Positions 1 to 5,295 of a stretch of 5,400 bases of DNA are shown one piece after another. A program made the position numbers and the translations under genes. The notes beneath the pieces were generated by a model. That model worked only from the letters and a program-made list of their open reading frames with translations. It made no database searches and was not told where the DNA came from. This stretch comes from WVWN01 sp964563535 (lineage in GTDB: Bacteria > RBG-13-66-14 > B26-G2 > WVWN01). The stretch covers positions 1 through 5,400 of the forward strand of contig CAZLXP010000140.1 of NCBI GenBank assembly GCA_964563535.1, in the 5' to 3' direction. Every line of letters starts with the position of its first letter. The stretch's first letter is position 1.

Positions 1-1
1 C

Positions 2-493
2 GCGACGCAGACCTCCTACGGCGCCATCAACGCCGCGCGCGACGCCGTGTGGAAGGGCGTCGCCGACGCCCCCGGGGTCTCCTGGATATCGAAGATAACG
101 CTGTGGTTCGCGACGCTAAAAGTTCAGCGGGTGACGTTCCACTCGCTCGCGGTCCTGTTCATCGTCGTCCTCCTCTTTGACTACACTATTCAGGCGGCGT
201 TGGTGGAGGGGACCGGCCAGACGCTCAGCTGCATGGATTGCCAGACCTGCGTCGGCACCTGCCCGGTAAAGCGGGTGGAGGGCAAGCTCTTCCCGATGGA
301 GATAGTCCTGCGGGCGCGGCTGGGCGACTACGACGCGGTGGCGAAGTTGATGGAGTATTGCGTGGGTTGCGCCAAGTGCGCCGCGAAGTGTCCCGCCGGG
401 ATAAGCGCGCCCAGCGTCGCCGCCGCGGTGGCCCAATATCTGCGCAAACAGAAGCGGGAAGAGGAGGCCGAGTTTTTCGAGGAACGGATATAA
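2..493 (+). CDS. FMN_bind-domain C-terminus fused to membrane helix and double [4Fe-4S] domain (5' partial)
   Basis: The frame is open to the left edge and ends at TAA 491-493, leaving 163 visible residues; the true start lies upstream. The first residues read ATQTS, and base 1 is c, so the preceding codon could be Gly (GGC). G-A-T-x-T-S is the motif where ApbE attaches FMN by a phosphoester bond to Thr in FMN_bind domains (NqrC, RnfG, NosR). The following YGAINAARDAV fits the closing helix of that domain. A hydrophobic segment at residues 48-66 is a membrane helix. Two cubane motifs follow: C77-x2-C80-x2-C83-x3-C87-P and C120-x2-C123-x2-C126-x3-C130-P, an HdrC-like dicluster domain, then a charged tail. 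The order flavin-membrane-ferredoxin resembles NosR, but with one visible helix and no polyferredoxin repeat. Inferred role: electron transfer between the dicluster domain and a bound FMN across or at the membrane. An internal GTG at 47 is probably not the start, because coding sequence continues upstream. The FMN_bind call rests on a short stretch; the Fe-S call is firm. Confidence 0.8.
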   Translation, partial: ATQTSYGAINAARDAVWKGVADAPGVSWISKITLWFATLKVQRVTFHSLAVLFIVVLLFDYTIQAALVEGTGQTLSCMDCQTCVGTCPVKRVEGKLFPMEIVLRARLGDYDAVAKLMEYCVGCAKCAAKCPAGISAPSVAAAVAQYLRKQKREEEAEFFEERI

Positions 494-527
494 CGCCCCG
501 TAAACAGGGAGACGTTACGCTACAAAT

Positions 528-1312
528 ATGGCGTTGACGCTTAACATCAAGAAGGTTCACGTAATCTGGGCGGCGGTCGTCGTGGCCGCCGGCGTCGGGG
601 GTTTCGGCCTTTTGGAATTCTCGAGCACCAACGCCTTCTGCTACCTGTGCCACTTCGACGCGCGCTTCCANNNNNNNNNNGCTTCCAGGAGTCGTGGCGG
701 GCGTCGGCCCACTTCAAAGAGGGCGTAAACTGTAAGGACTGCCACTTCGGCCCGGGGGTCTTCGGCCTCGTCGACGCCAAGTGGCTCGGCGCGAAAGACG
801 CGGTCATAGCCCTCACGACCGGGGAGGATTTCAACAACATCGAGATATACGCTCGGGGCCAGGAAGAAAAGTGTAAGAAATGCCACAACGCTTATAAGAG
901 GGTGAACGTCGTCGCCGGCGCGGACCTTCCCGCGGCGCTGGCGGCGAGCGTGGACGCGCTGGCCTACGGCCATCGCCGCCACGACGAGGTCCGGGAGGTT
1001 TGCGGGCGCTGTCACAGCCCGGACGTGTTCTTCGCCGGCGTGAACTATATGACGTGCGATTCGTGCCACGCGGGCCTGGCCCACAAGCTGGAGCGGAAAT
1101 ACGACCGGGCGATGCCGCGGGCCGACGCCTGCAGCCGCTGCCATACCGGCCGGGTCCACGTGTGGGGGGCCAAGGCCGCGGGCCTGAACGACGGCGGCGT
1201 CTTTTTCTTCAACGATTGCCCGGCCAACGAGAAGACGATACGCGACGGCGTGGTGCCGCCGTCGGCCAATTGCGACCGTTGTCATCCGCCGCTCGCCCGA
1301 GCGGGGGAGTAA
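528..1312 (+). CDS. Membrane-anchored NapC/NrfH-type seven-haem cytochrome c (interrupted by N gap)
   Basis: The N-terminal part is read from ATG 528. The part after the Ns is in a different frame as written. Removing the Ns and the duplicated 7 bases joins both into one 255-residue protein; numbering below uses that join. Residues 10-30 form an uncleaved membrane anchor. Seven haem c motifs follow: C38-Y-L-C-H, C63-K-D-C-H, C110-K-K-C-H, C153-G-R-C-H, C171-D-S-C-H, C196-S-R-C-H and C243-D-R-C-H. The anchor, the close first pair of haems, and the linker GLVDAKWLGAKDAVIALTTG between haems 2 and 3 match the NapC/NrfH quinol-dehydrogenase fold, which normally has four haems in about 170-200 residues. 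Here three more haems are added at the C-terminus. Cys225 (NDCP) is outside any haem motif. The haem domain should be outside the cytoplasm. It probably passes electrons between the membrane (quinol or the neighbouring Fe-S proteins) and a periplasmic partner. Its gene lies 34 bases after the FMN/Fe-S gene; a purine-rich stretch at 506-511 is far from the start, so the RBS is weak. Confidence 0.88.
671..680. other. Assembly gap (10 Ns) inside the cytochrome gene
   Basis: Ten Ns lie directly after haem motif 1. The seven bases before the gap (664-670) and the seven after it (681-687) are identical, gcttcca. Overlapping them gives Phe-Gln-Glu-Ser-Trp in one uninterrupted frame with both halves of the gene. 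The gap is therefore most simply a scaffolding placeholder between contigs that already overlap, not missing sequence. The frame change seen across it as written is not biological. Confidence 0.85.
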
Positions 1313-1320
1313 GGTGAGGT
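1311..1320 (+). promoter_or_regulatory. Ribosome binding site for the 1327 gene
   Basis: AAGGTGAGGT overlaps the stop codon of the cytochrome gene, with its GAGGT core ending 6 bases before ATG 1327. It is one of the two clearest Shine-Dalgarno sites in the window. It fixes this start and suggests translation follows directly from the cytochrome gene on one mRNA. Confidence 0.75.
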
Positions 1321-1326
1321 AGCGTT

Positions 1327-1797
1327 ATGTCGCCCTATTTCAATTACGTGCCGCCGCGCTATCGAGGGACCTTGGACGTCATCCTCGACGATAAATTTCC
1401 GCCCGTGGCGCGGTGCCGCCTGCTCTCGGAGGGGATAAAGCCGTACCACCGGCTTGCCCTCGCGGAGGTCGAGATCGCGGGGGACAAGGGGTGCTTCGCC
1501 TGCGGCAACTGCGTGGACTCGTGCCCCGTGTTGCGCCGCGAGCCGGAGCGCCTGCAGAAAACGGAGCAGCGGACTTCCATGGCGTTGGAGGCCATCGTGG
1601 GCGAGGATTGCGAGCAGTGTTACGCCTGCATCCTGGCCTGCCCGCAAGTGGAGACGAACATCAAGGACTTCGTCGTGGACACCCGCGTCCCGGAGGTTAT
1701 CGCGCCGTCGAAGACGATGTCTTTTTTGGATAAATATTTAATGGCCGTGGTGGCGATGGCCATCGGCGTTTTGCTCGGCCTATTTTTGAGGACCTAA
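1327..1797 (+). CDS. Double [4Fe-4S] ferredoxin-type protein with C-terminal membrane anchor
   Basis: A 156-residue protein with a well-placed RBS at ATG 1327, 14 bases after the cytochrome gene. It has two complete cubane motifs: C56-F-A-C59-G-N-C62-V-D-S-C66-P and C95-E-Q-C98-Y-A-C101-I-L-A-C105-P. These form an HdrC/fumarate-reductase-type dicluster domain. There is no signal peptide. Residues about 137-154 form a single hydrophobic helix ending in LRT, so the protein is probably tail-anchored with its clusters facing the cytoplasm. Cys30 in the N-terminal 50 residues is extra and unassigned. No catalytic (CCG, flavin or molybdopterin) domain is visible. Inferred role: an electron relay at the inner face of the membrane, between the soluble Fe-S protein downstream and the membrane-bound flavin or haem proteins upstream. 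Fe-S assignment is firm; the exact subfamily is not. Confidence 0.85.
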   Translation: MSPYFNYVPPRYRGTLDVILDDKFPPVARCRLLSEGIKPYHRLALAEVEIAGDKGCFACGNCVDSCPVLRREPERLQKTEQRTSMALEAIVGEDCEQCYACILACPQVETNIKDFVVDTRVPEVIAPSKTMSFLDKYLMAVVAMAIGVLLGLFLRT

Positions 1798-1827
1798 CGG
1801 GGAATCCCTCGCCCGACGAACCCAGCC

Positions 1828-1837
1828 GAGGAGGAAG
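1828..1837 (+). promoter_or_regulatory. Ribosome binding site for the 1843 gene
   Basis: GAGGAGGAAG contains a full AGGAGG (1829-1834) 8 bases before GTG 1843. This strong site supports a GTG start. The rest of the 45-base spacer 1798-1842 shows no convincing promoter or terminator. Confidence 0.75.
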
Positions 1838-1842
1838 TACCG

Positions 1843-2526
1843 GTGGAAGAAGTCGAAAAAGTAAAGATCAGCATCATGGGCCGGGAATACCGCGTCCCCG
1901 CGGGCCTAACCATCCTGCAGGCGATGGAGTTCTCCGGTTATCGGTTAATACGGGGCGTGGGTTGCCGCGGCGGCGTATGCGGCGCCTGTTCGGCTGCGTA
2001 CCGCGTCCCCGGCAACTACCGCCTGAAGTCCGGCCTGGCGTGCCAGACCGTCGTCGAGGACGAGATGGAACTGGTCCAGTTGCCGTTCTATCCGGCCAAC
2101 AAGGCCGTATATGACGTCGAGACGACGGTCCCCACCGAAAAGACCCTGCTGCAATATTATCCCGAGATCGCCCGCTGCATGGGTTGCAATTCGTGCACCT
2201 TAATCTGCCCTCAGAAACTCGAAGTCATGGAATATATGTCGGCGGCGCTTCGGGGCGACGTCGCGAAGGTGGCCAAGCTCTCTTTCGAGTGCATATTGTG
2301 CCGGTTGTGCACGACGCGCTGCCCGGCGGACGTGGTCCAGCCGTACGTCGCCATTCTGGCGCGGCGCCTTTACGGCCGTCACCTCGCGCCCGCCTCGCCC
2401 CACCTGGCCAAACGCGTGGGCGAGATTAAAGCGGGCCGGTTCGACGCGGAGCTCGGCGAGATGAAGGGGAAAAGCGCCGGCGAGCTCCGGGAGATGTACA
2501 AGGCCCGGGACATCGAGCCCCAGTAA
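1843..2526 (+). CDS. Soluble SdhB/HdrC-like iron-sulfur protein ([2Fe-2S] + 2x[4Fe-4S])
   Basis: A 227-residue protein from GTG 1843, chosen for its strong RBS. Residues 6-85 form a plant-ferredoxin-like [2Fe-2S] domain with C41-R-G-G-V-C46-G-A-C49 and C67 in LACQT. This is the same order as SdhB/FrdB, but with 17 residues before the last Cys rather than the usual 11 or so. Residues 105-180 form an alpha-helical dicluster domain with C112-x2-C115-x2-C118-x3-C122-P and C150-x2-C153-x2-C156-x3-C160-P. Both are full four-Cys cubane motifs, whereas canonical SdhB has one [4Fe-4S] and one [3Fe-4S]. No membrane helix or CCG domain is present, so it is neither a complete TfrB nor an anchored subunit. 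The C-terminal 50 residues are charged. Inferred role: the cytosolic entry or exit point of this electron-transfer module, perhaps docking on a flavoprotein encoded upstream of the window. Its stop overlaps the next start by one base (TAATG). Confidence 0.88.
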   Translation: MEEVEKVKISIMGREYRVPAGLTILQAMEFSGYRLIRGVGCRGGVCGACSAAYRVPGNYRLKSGLACQTVVEDEMELVQLPFYPANKAVYDVETTVPTEKTLLQYYPEIARCMGCNSCTLICPQKLEVMEYMSAALRGDVAKVAKLSFECILCRLCTTRCPADVVQPYVAILARRLYGRHLAPASPHLAKRVGEIKAGRFDAELGEMKGKSAGELREMYKARDIEPQ

Positions 2527-3392
2527 TGTTCAGGGTCGTCATAAGCGCGGCCGTCGCGGCCGCGGCGGCCTTCTCCGCCTCCGCCACCCACGGCATCCTG
2601 CTCGTCGCCGACCAGGTGGACGGCGTCGCCAGCCCCCAGGATTTCACGCGCTATTACAAGAACGCGTTGCGCGACGCGAAACCGGGATATACGTACGTCC
2701 TGTGGGACCATTGGCAACAGGGCGAACCGTCCTTCGACGTCCTCCGCGAGTATAAAGTCGTGATCTGGTTCACGTCGACTTCCGGCGACGCGCCGGCGTC
2801 GGACCCGCTGCGCGGCAGCGTCACCCTCTCTCCCAACGAGCAAAAGTCGCTCGTCGCTTTTCTGAGCCAGACGCCCGGGACGACGACGCTCATGCTCTCC
2901 GGGATGTACGTCGCCTGGAACTGCGTCGCCGACGCCGTAGCCGAGAAGCAGCTCTACCGGCCGCTTTTCTCCGATTACCTGAAGCTCAGCTATCCCCACG
3001 ATAACTTCGACAAGTGGCTCAAGGTGGAGGACAATTGGAAGCTCGTCGGCGAGGGCGGCTGCCCGATCCTGAAAGGGAAGACCTATACTATCAACTGGCG
3101 CCACCACATGAACTTCCCGGACCAGCTCGAGCCGGCCGCGGGCGGCGCGGCGTCGGCCTGGTGGGAAGACCTCGACAAGAAGCGCCACCACCGCGCCGTA
3201 ATACGCGCCGAGGGGGATAAGGCCAACGGCGGGACGTACAAAATCGTCCTCTTCTCCTGCCCCTTTGAGAACATCCAGCACGACGGCGACCGCACGGCCG
3301 TTATGAAGAATTTTTTGGGATGGGCGGGGGATTTGGAGGAGAAAGCCGTCGAGCCGACGAGCCTCGGCCGCGTCAAGGCCCTCTACTTCTAA
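2526..3392 (+). CDS. Secreted protein with class I glutamine-amidotransferase-like (GATase1) fold, probably non-catalytic
   Basis: A 288-residue protein; ATG 2526 overlaps the previous stop by one base, implying translational coupling. Residues 1-20 are a typical signal peptide (basic start, Ala/Val-rich core, cleavage likely after ASA20). The mature part starts with a Rossmann-like strand GILLVADQVDG and continues with YYKNAL, DVLREYKVVIWFTS (71-84), LSPNEQKSLVAFL (101-113) and TTLMLSGMYVAW (120-131). It ends with KIVLFSCPFENI and a final helix closing in FLGWAG (263-268). This order matches amidotransferase-like or ThuA-like domains seen in large secreted proteins of candidate phyla, where they usually sit beside peptidase or FlgD-type domains. 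At the position of the nucleophile elbow there is Ser-Gly-Met, not Cys, so amidotransferase activity is unlikely. Here the domain stands alone. Its function is unknown; it may bind a ligand or a partner in the periplasm. The fold call is by eye and moderately sure; the export call is strong. Confidence 0.65.
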   Translation: MFRVVISAAVAAAAAFSASATHGILLVADQVDGVASPQDFTRYYKNALRDAKPGYTYVLWDHWQQGEPSFDVLREYKVVIWFTSTSGDAPASDPLRGSVTLSPNEQKSLVAFLSQTPGTTTLMLSGMYVAWNCVADAVAEKQLYRPLFSDYLKLSYPHDNFDKWLKVEDNWKLVGEGGCPILKGKTYTINWRHHMNFPDQLEPAAGGAASAWWEDLDKKRHHRAVIRAEGDKANGGTYKIVLFSCPFENIQHDGDRTAVMKNFLGWAGDLEEKAVEPTSLGRVKALYF

Positions 3393-3417
3393 CGGAGCGG
3401 TAATTGTGCGAAGGTAA

Positions 3418-4077
3418 ATGAACCTCTTCGACGCCGTCATAGAGCCGGTGGGCGCTTGGGTCATGAACGTAATTTCGACGCTCGGCTACGCGGGCGTCGT
3501 CGTTTGTATGGCCATAGAGAGCGCCTGCGTCCCCCTGCCCTCGGAGATTATAATGCCCTTCGCCGGCAGCCTGGTGGCGGCGGGCCGCTTCGACCTGTGG
3601 CTGGTCTCGCTGGCGGGCGCCCTCGGCTGCCTGGCCGGTTCCGCGGCGGCCTACGCCGCGGGCTACTACGGCGGCCGCCCTTTCATCGAGCGCTGGGGCA
3701 AATGGATATTGTTGTCGGAGCGGGAGGTCGCCTGGGCCGATTGGCTTTTCGGTAAATACGGTTCGCCGACCGTTTTCATCGCGCGGCTTCTGCCGGTGAT
3801 AAGGACCTTCATCAGCCTGCCGGCCGGCATCGCGCGGATGCCTTTCGGCCGGTTTTGCGTTTACACCTTCGTTGGCTCTTTCCCGTGGTGCCTCGTGCTC
3901 GCGTACGTCGGCCTGAAGTTGGGCGAGCGGTGGGCCGAGATCCGCGCGTACTTCCACAAGTTCGACCTCGTCATCGGCGTCGTCATTGTGGCGGGTATTA
4001 TCGCCTGGCTCTATTTACACTTTTCGCACGCGCGCAAGAGGAACCGCGCCAAGGCCGACGCGGCGACGGCCGAGTAG
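3418..4077 (+). CDS. DedA-family membrane protein (SNARE-associated/VTT domain)
   Basis: A 219-residue polytopic membrane protein, the usual DedA length. Hallmarks: E34-S-x3-P-L-P-S-E43 in the first re-entrant region, GSAAAYAAGYYGGRPF (74-89), and FIARLLPVIRTFISLPAGIARMPFGRF (120-146). R123 and R129 have the six-residue spacing of the essential arginine pair of E. coli DedA proteins, and E34 fits the conserved acid. Hydrophobic helices lie near 17-37, 44-56, 60-84, 147-166 and 182-201, followed by a basic tail. DedA proteins act in the inner membrane; members have been linked to undecaprenyl-phosphate or phospholipid translocation and to proton-motive-force homeostasis. The substrate here cannot be told. 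It begins 25 bases after the secreted protein gene. ATG 3418 gives a typical N-terminus. The only nearby SD (AAGG, 3411-3414) is just 3 bases away, and GTG 3406 in the same frame is closed by TAA at 3415. Confidence 0.93.
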   Translation: MNLFDAVIEPVGAWVMNVISTLGYAGVVVCMAIESACVPLPSEIIMPFAGSLVAAGRFDLWLVSLAGALGCLAGSAAAYAAGYYGGRPFIERWGKWILLSEREVAWADWLFGKYGSPTVFIARLLPVIRTFISLPAGIARMPFGRFCVYTFVGSFPWCLVLAYVGLKLGERWAEIRAYFHKFDLVIGVVIVAGIIAWLYLHFSHARKRNRAKADAATAE

Positions 4078-4078
4078 T

Positions 4079-4261
4079 ATGCGTTCGGAACACGCGCATA
4101 TATTCATAGGGCGAGGGTCAGCGAGCAAATCGGAGGCCGCGGCGGCGAGGGCGGCGTGCGCGTCGCTGCGGCGCGAGTTGAGGATTTGGTATCGGCGCTT
4201 GCGCAAGACGCTGCGCGAAACGCGGGCGCGGCGCGCGTATCACCGGAACGGGCGGCCTTAA
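4079..4261 (+). CDS. Possible small arginine-rich ORF (60 codons), doubtful
   Basis: ATG 4079 starts one base after the DedA stop and the frame runs to TAA 4259-4261. The product would have 60 residues, 15 of them Arg and 2 Lys, with a predicted amphipathic basic helix at about 19-53 and one Cys (27). I recognise no family. About three quarters of its third codon positions are G or C, in keeping with the neighbours but also with GC-rich non-coding DNA. There is no convincing RBS. Its stop codon lies inside a palindrome. It may be a real small basic protein, or simply the spacer between two operons. Confidence 0.2.
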   Translation: MRSEHAHIFIGRGSASKSEAAAARAACASLRRELRIWYRRLRKTLRETRARRAYHRNGRP

Positions 4262-4275
4262 GGCCGCTTAATAAT
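4252..4275 (+). terminator. Perfect 16-bp palindrome followed by an AT-rich run: possible weak intrinsic terminator
   Basis: GCGGCCTTAAGGCCGC (4252-4267) is a perfect palindrome able to form a 6-bp GC stem with a TTAA loop in RNA. It is followed by TTAATAATTT, the most AT-rich stretch of the region. This could end the transcript carrying the DedA gene. The T-run is broken by As and the stem is short, so termination may be partial. The AT-rich run could instead serve as a -10 element for the pseG-like gene. Confidence 0.35.
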
Positions 4276-4280
4276 TTGCC

Positions 4281-5291
4281 GTGGCAGAGACGATCTGGTT
4301 TCGCGTAGACGGCGGCCCGGATATAGGTTTGGGCCACGTGGCGCGCGTTCTGGCGCTGGCGGAGGAGGCGGCGAGCCGCGGCCTGCGTTGCCGCTTCGCG
4401 TTGAACGACGACGCCGCGGCGCGGGCCTTCGCCGCCGGCCGCGGCTTCGCCGACTTCCGCGCCGTTCCCCCGTCGCCGGAGGAGGAGGTCCGTTTTTTAA
4501 TCGACGCCGTCGGCGCCGCGCCGCTCGTAACGGACTTGCGCGGCAAAGACCCCGCCTTTTACCGGGCCCTCCGCCAGGCGGGCGTGCGGCTGTGCGCCGT
4601 GGACGACATGGGGGAACCGCTCGTCGCCCGCCTCGTCGTGAACGCCGGCGCCGCGGAATCGTTGGCGCGATACGAGGAGATTTGGCCTCCCCAGCGTTTT
4701 CTGTTGGGCACGCGCTACGTTCCCCTCCCCCCGGCGTACGCGGACGAGCCGCCCGCGGCCGACGACCCGGCTCGGACGCGGTTGTTGATAACTTTCGGCG
4801 GCTCGGACGCCGACGATTACACCCGGCGGGCGCTTCGGGCGCTCGCGGGCGTTGAGGCGCTCGATATAGATTTAGTTTTGGGGCCGGCGTATCCGTACGT
4901 CGAGGCCGCCCGCGCGCTGGCGGCCGAAAGCCCCCATCGCGTCGACGTATACGCGCCGGCGCGGGACATGCTGTCGCTATACCGCCGCGCCCGCGTGGCG
5001 CTGGCGGCGGGCGGCATAACGCAATACGAACTCCTGAGCCAGCGCGTCCCCACCATCTCCGTTCCGCACGTGGCCCGCGAAAAGGCGGAGAGCGACGCTT
5101 TCGCCGCGCGCGGCGCGGTGGTCGCCTTCGGCGCCGCGGCGCTAAGCCCCGGGGGCGCGGCAGTTCGGGAAGTGCTGCGTCTGTGGGAAGATGAGGGGCG
5201 GCGGCGCGCGATGGCCGAGGTGGGACGCGGCCTCGTCGACGGCCGCGGCGCCGCGCGCGTTCTCGACGCCGTAATCGAAATGGCCCGGTAG
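4281..5291 (+). CDS. pseG: PseG/SpsG-family UDP-sugar hydrolase (UDP-2,4-diacetamido-2,4,6-trideoxy-beta-L-altropyranose hydrolase-like)
   Basis: A 336-residue GT-B-fold protein, the usual PseG length. The N-terminus FRVDGGPDIGLGHVARVLALA (7-27) carries the G-x-G-H signature with the likely catalytic base H19. Then follow VDDM (107-110, the family's D-D), NAG (121-123), a central strand with TFGGSD (171-176), and the donor-binding segment AAGGITQYELLSQRVPTISVP (242-262) with E250. PseG removes UDP from the 2,4-diacetamido sugar in pseudaminic acid synthesis, in the cytoplasm; SpsG and other paralogues act on related UDP-sugars for surface polysaccharide, so the exact substrate is inferred. 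No pseB, C, H, I or F is visible here. GTG 4281 is chosen because the family motif begins within a few residues of it. No SD precedes it: either the start is poorly served or the mRNA is leaderless, with TTAATAAT (4268-4275) acting as a -10. Confidence 0.88.
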   Translation: MAETIWFRVDGGPDIGLGHVARVLALAEEAASRGLRCRFALNDDAAARAFAAGRGFADFRAVPPSPEEEVRFLIDAVGAAPLVTDLRGKDPAFYRALRQAGVRLCAVDDMGEPLVARLVVNAGAAESLARYEEIWPPQRFLLGTRYVPLPPAYADEPPAADDPARTRLLITFGGSDADDYTRRALRALAGVEALDIDLVLGPAYPYVEAARALAAESPHRVDVYAPARDMLSLYRRARVALAAGGITQYELLSQRVPTISVPHVAREKAESDAFAARGAVVAFGAAALSPGGAAVREVLRLWEDEGRRRAMAEVGRGLVDGRGAARVLDAVIEMAR

Positions 5292-5295
5292 CCCC

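Noticed and set aside
47..49. GTG 47 as the true start of the first gene
   Set aside because: The frame is open to base 2, and the upstream residues fit an FMN_bind flavinylation motif. No Shine-Dalgarno precedes GTG 47.
671..680. Frameshift or pseudogene in the cytochrome gene
   Set aside because: The frame change exists only if the 10 Ns are taken literally. Merging the duplicated heptamer restores the frame, so this is an assembly matter, not gene decay.
641..1285. 214-codon open frame on the minus strand across the N gap
   Set aside because: It is antisense to the seven-haem cytochrome and passes through the Ns. The + strand carries seven CxxCH motifs, which settles the coding strand.
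1798..1842. Promoter or terminator in the 45-base spacer before the 1843 gene
   Set aside because: Only a strong RBS is visible. The small gggaatccc symmetry is too short to support a hairpin or operator call.
2379..3464. 361-codon open frame on the minus strand
   Set aside because: It lies antisense to the Fe-S and secreted-protein genes. Its product is a low-complexity Arg/Val/Glu-rich sequence with no recognisable motif, whereas the + strand proteins there have clear Cys motifs and a signal peptide. Long antisense frames are expected in GC-rich coding DNA.
3373..3957. 194-codon minus-strand frame opposite the DedA gene
   Set aside because: The + strand product has the complete DedA motif set and membrane helices; the minus product has no recognisable features.
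4078..4280. tRNA or structured RNA in the DedA-pseG spacer
   Set aside because: I found no cloverleaf, no T-arm GTTCRANYC-like sequence and no known riboswitch core; the only clear structure is the 16-bp palindrome.
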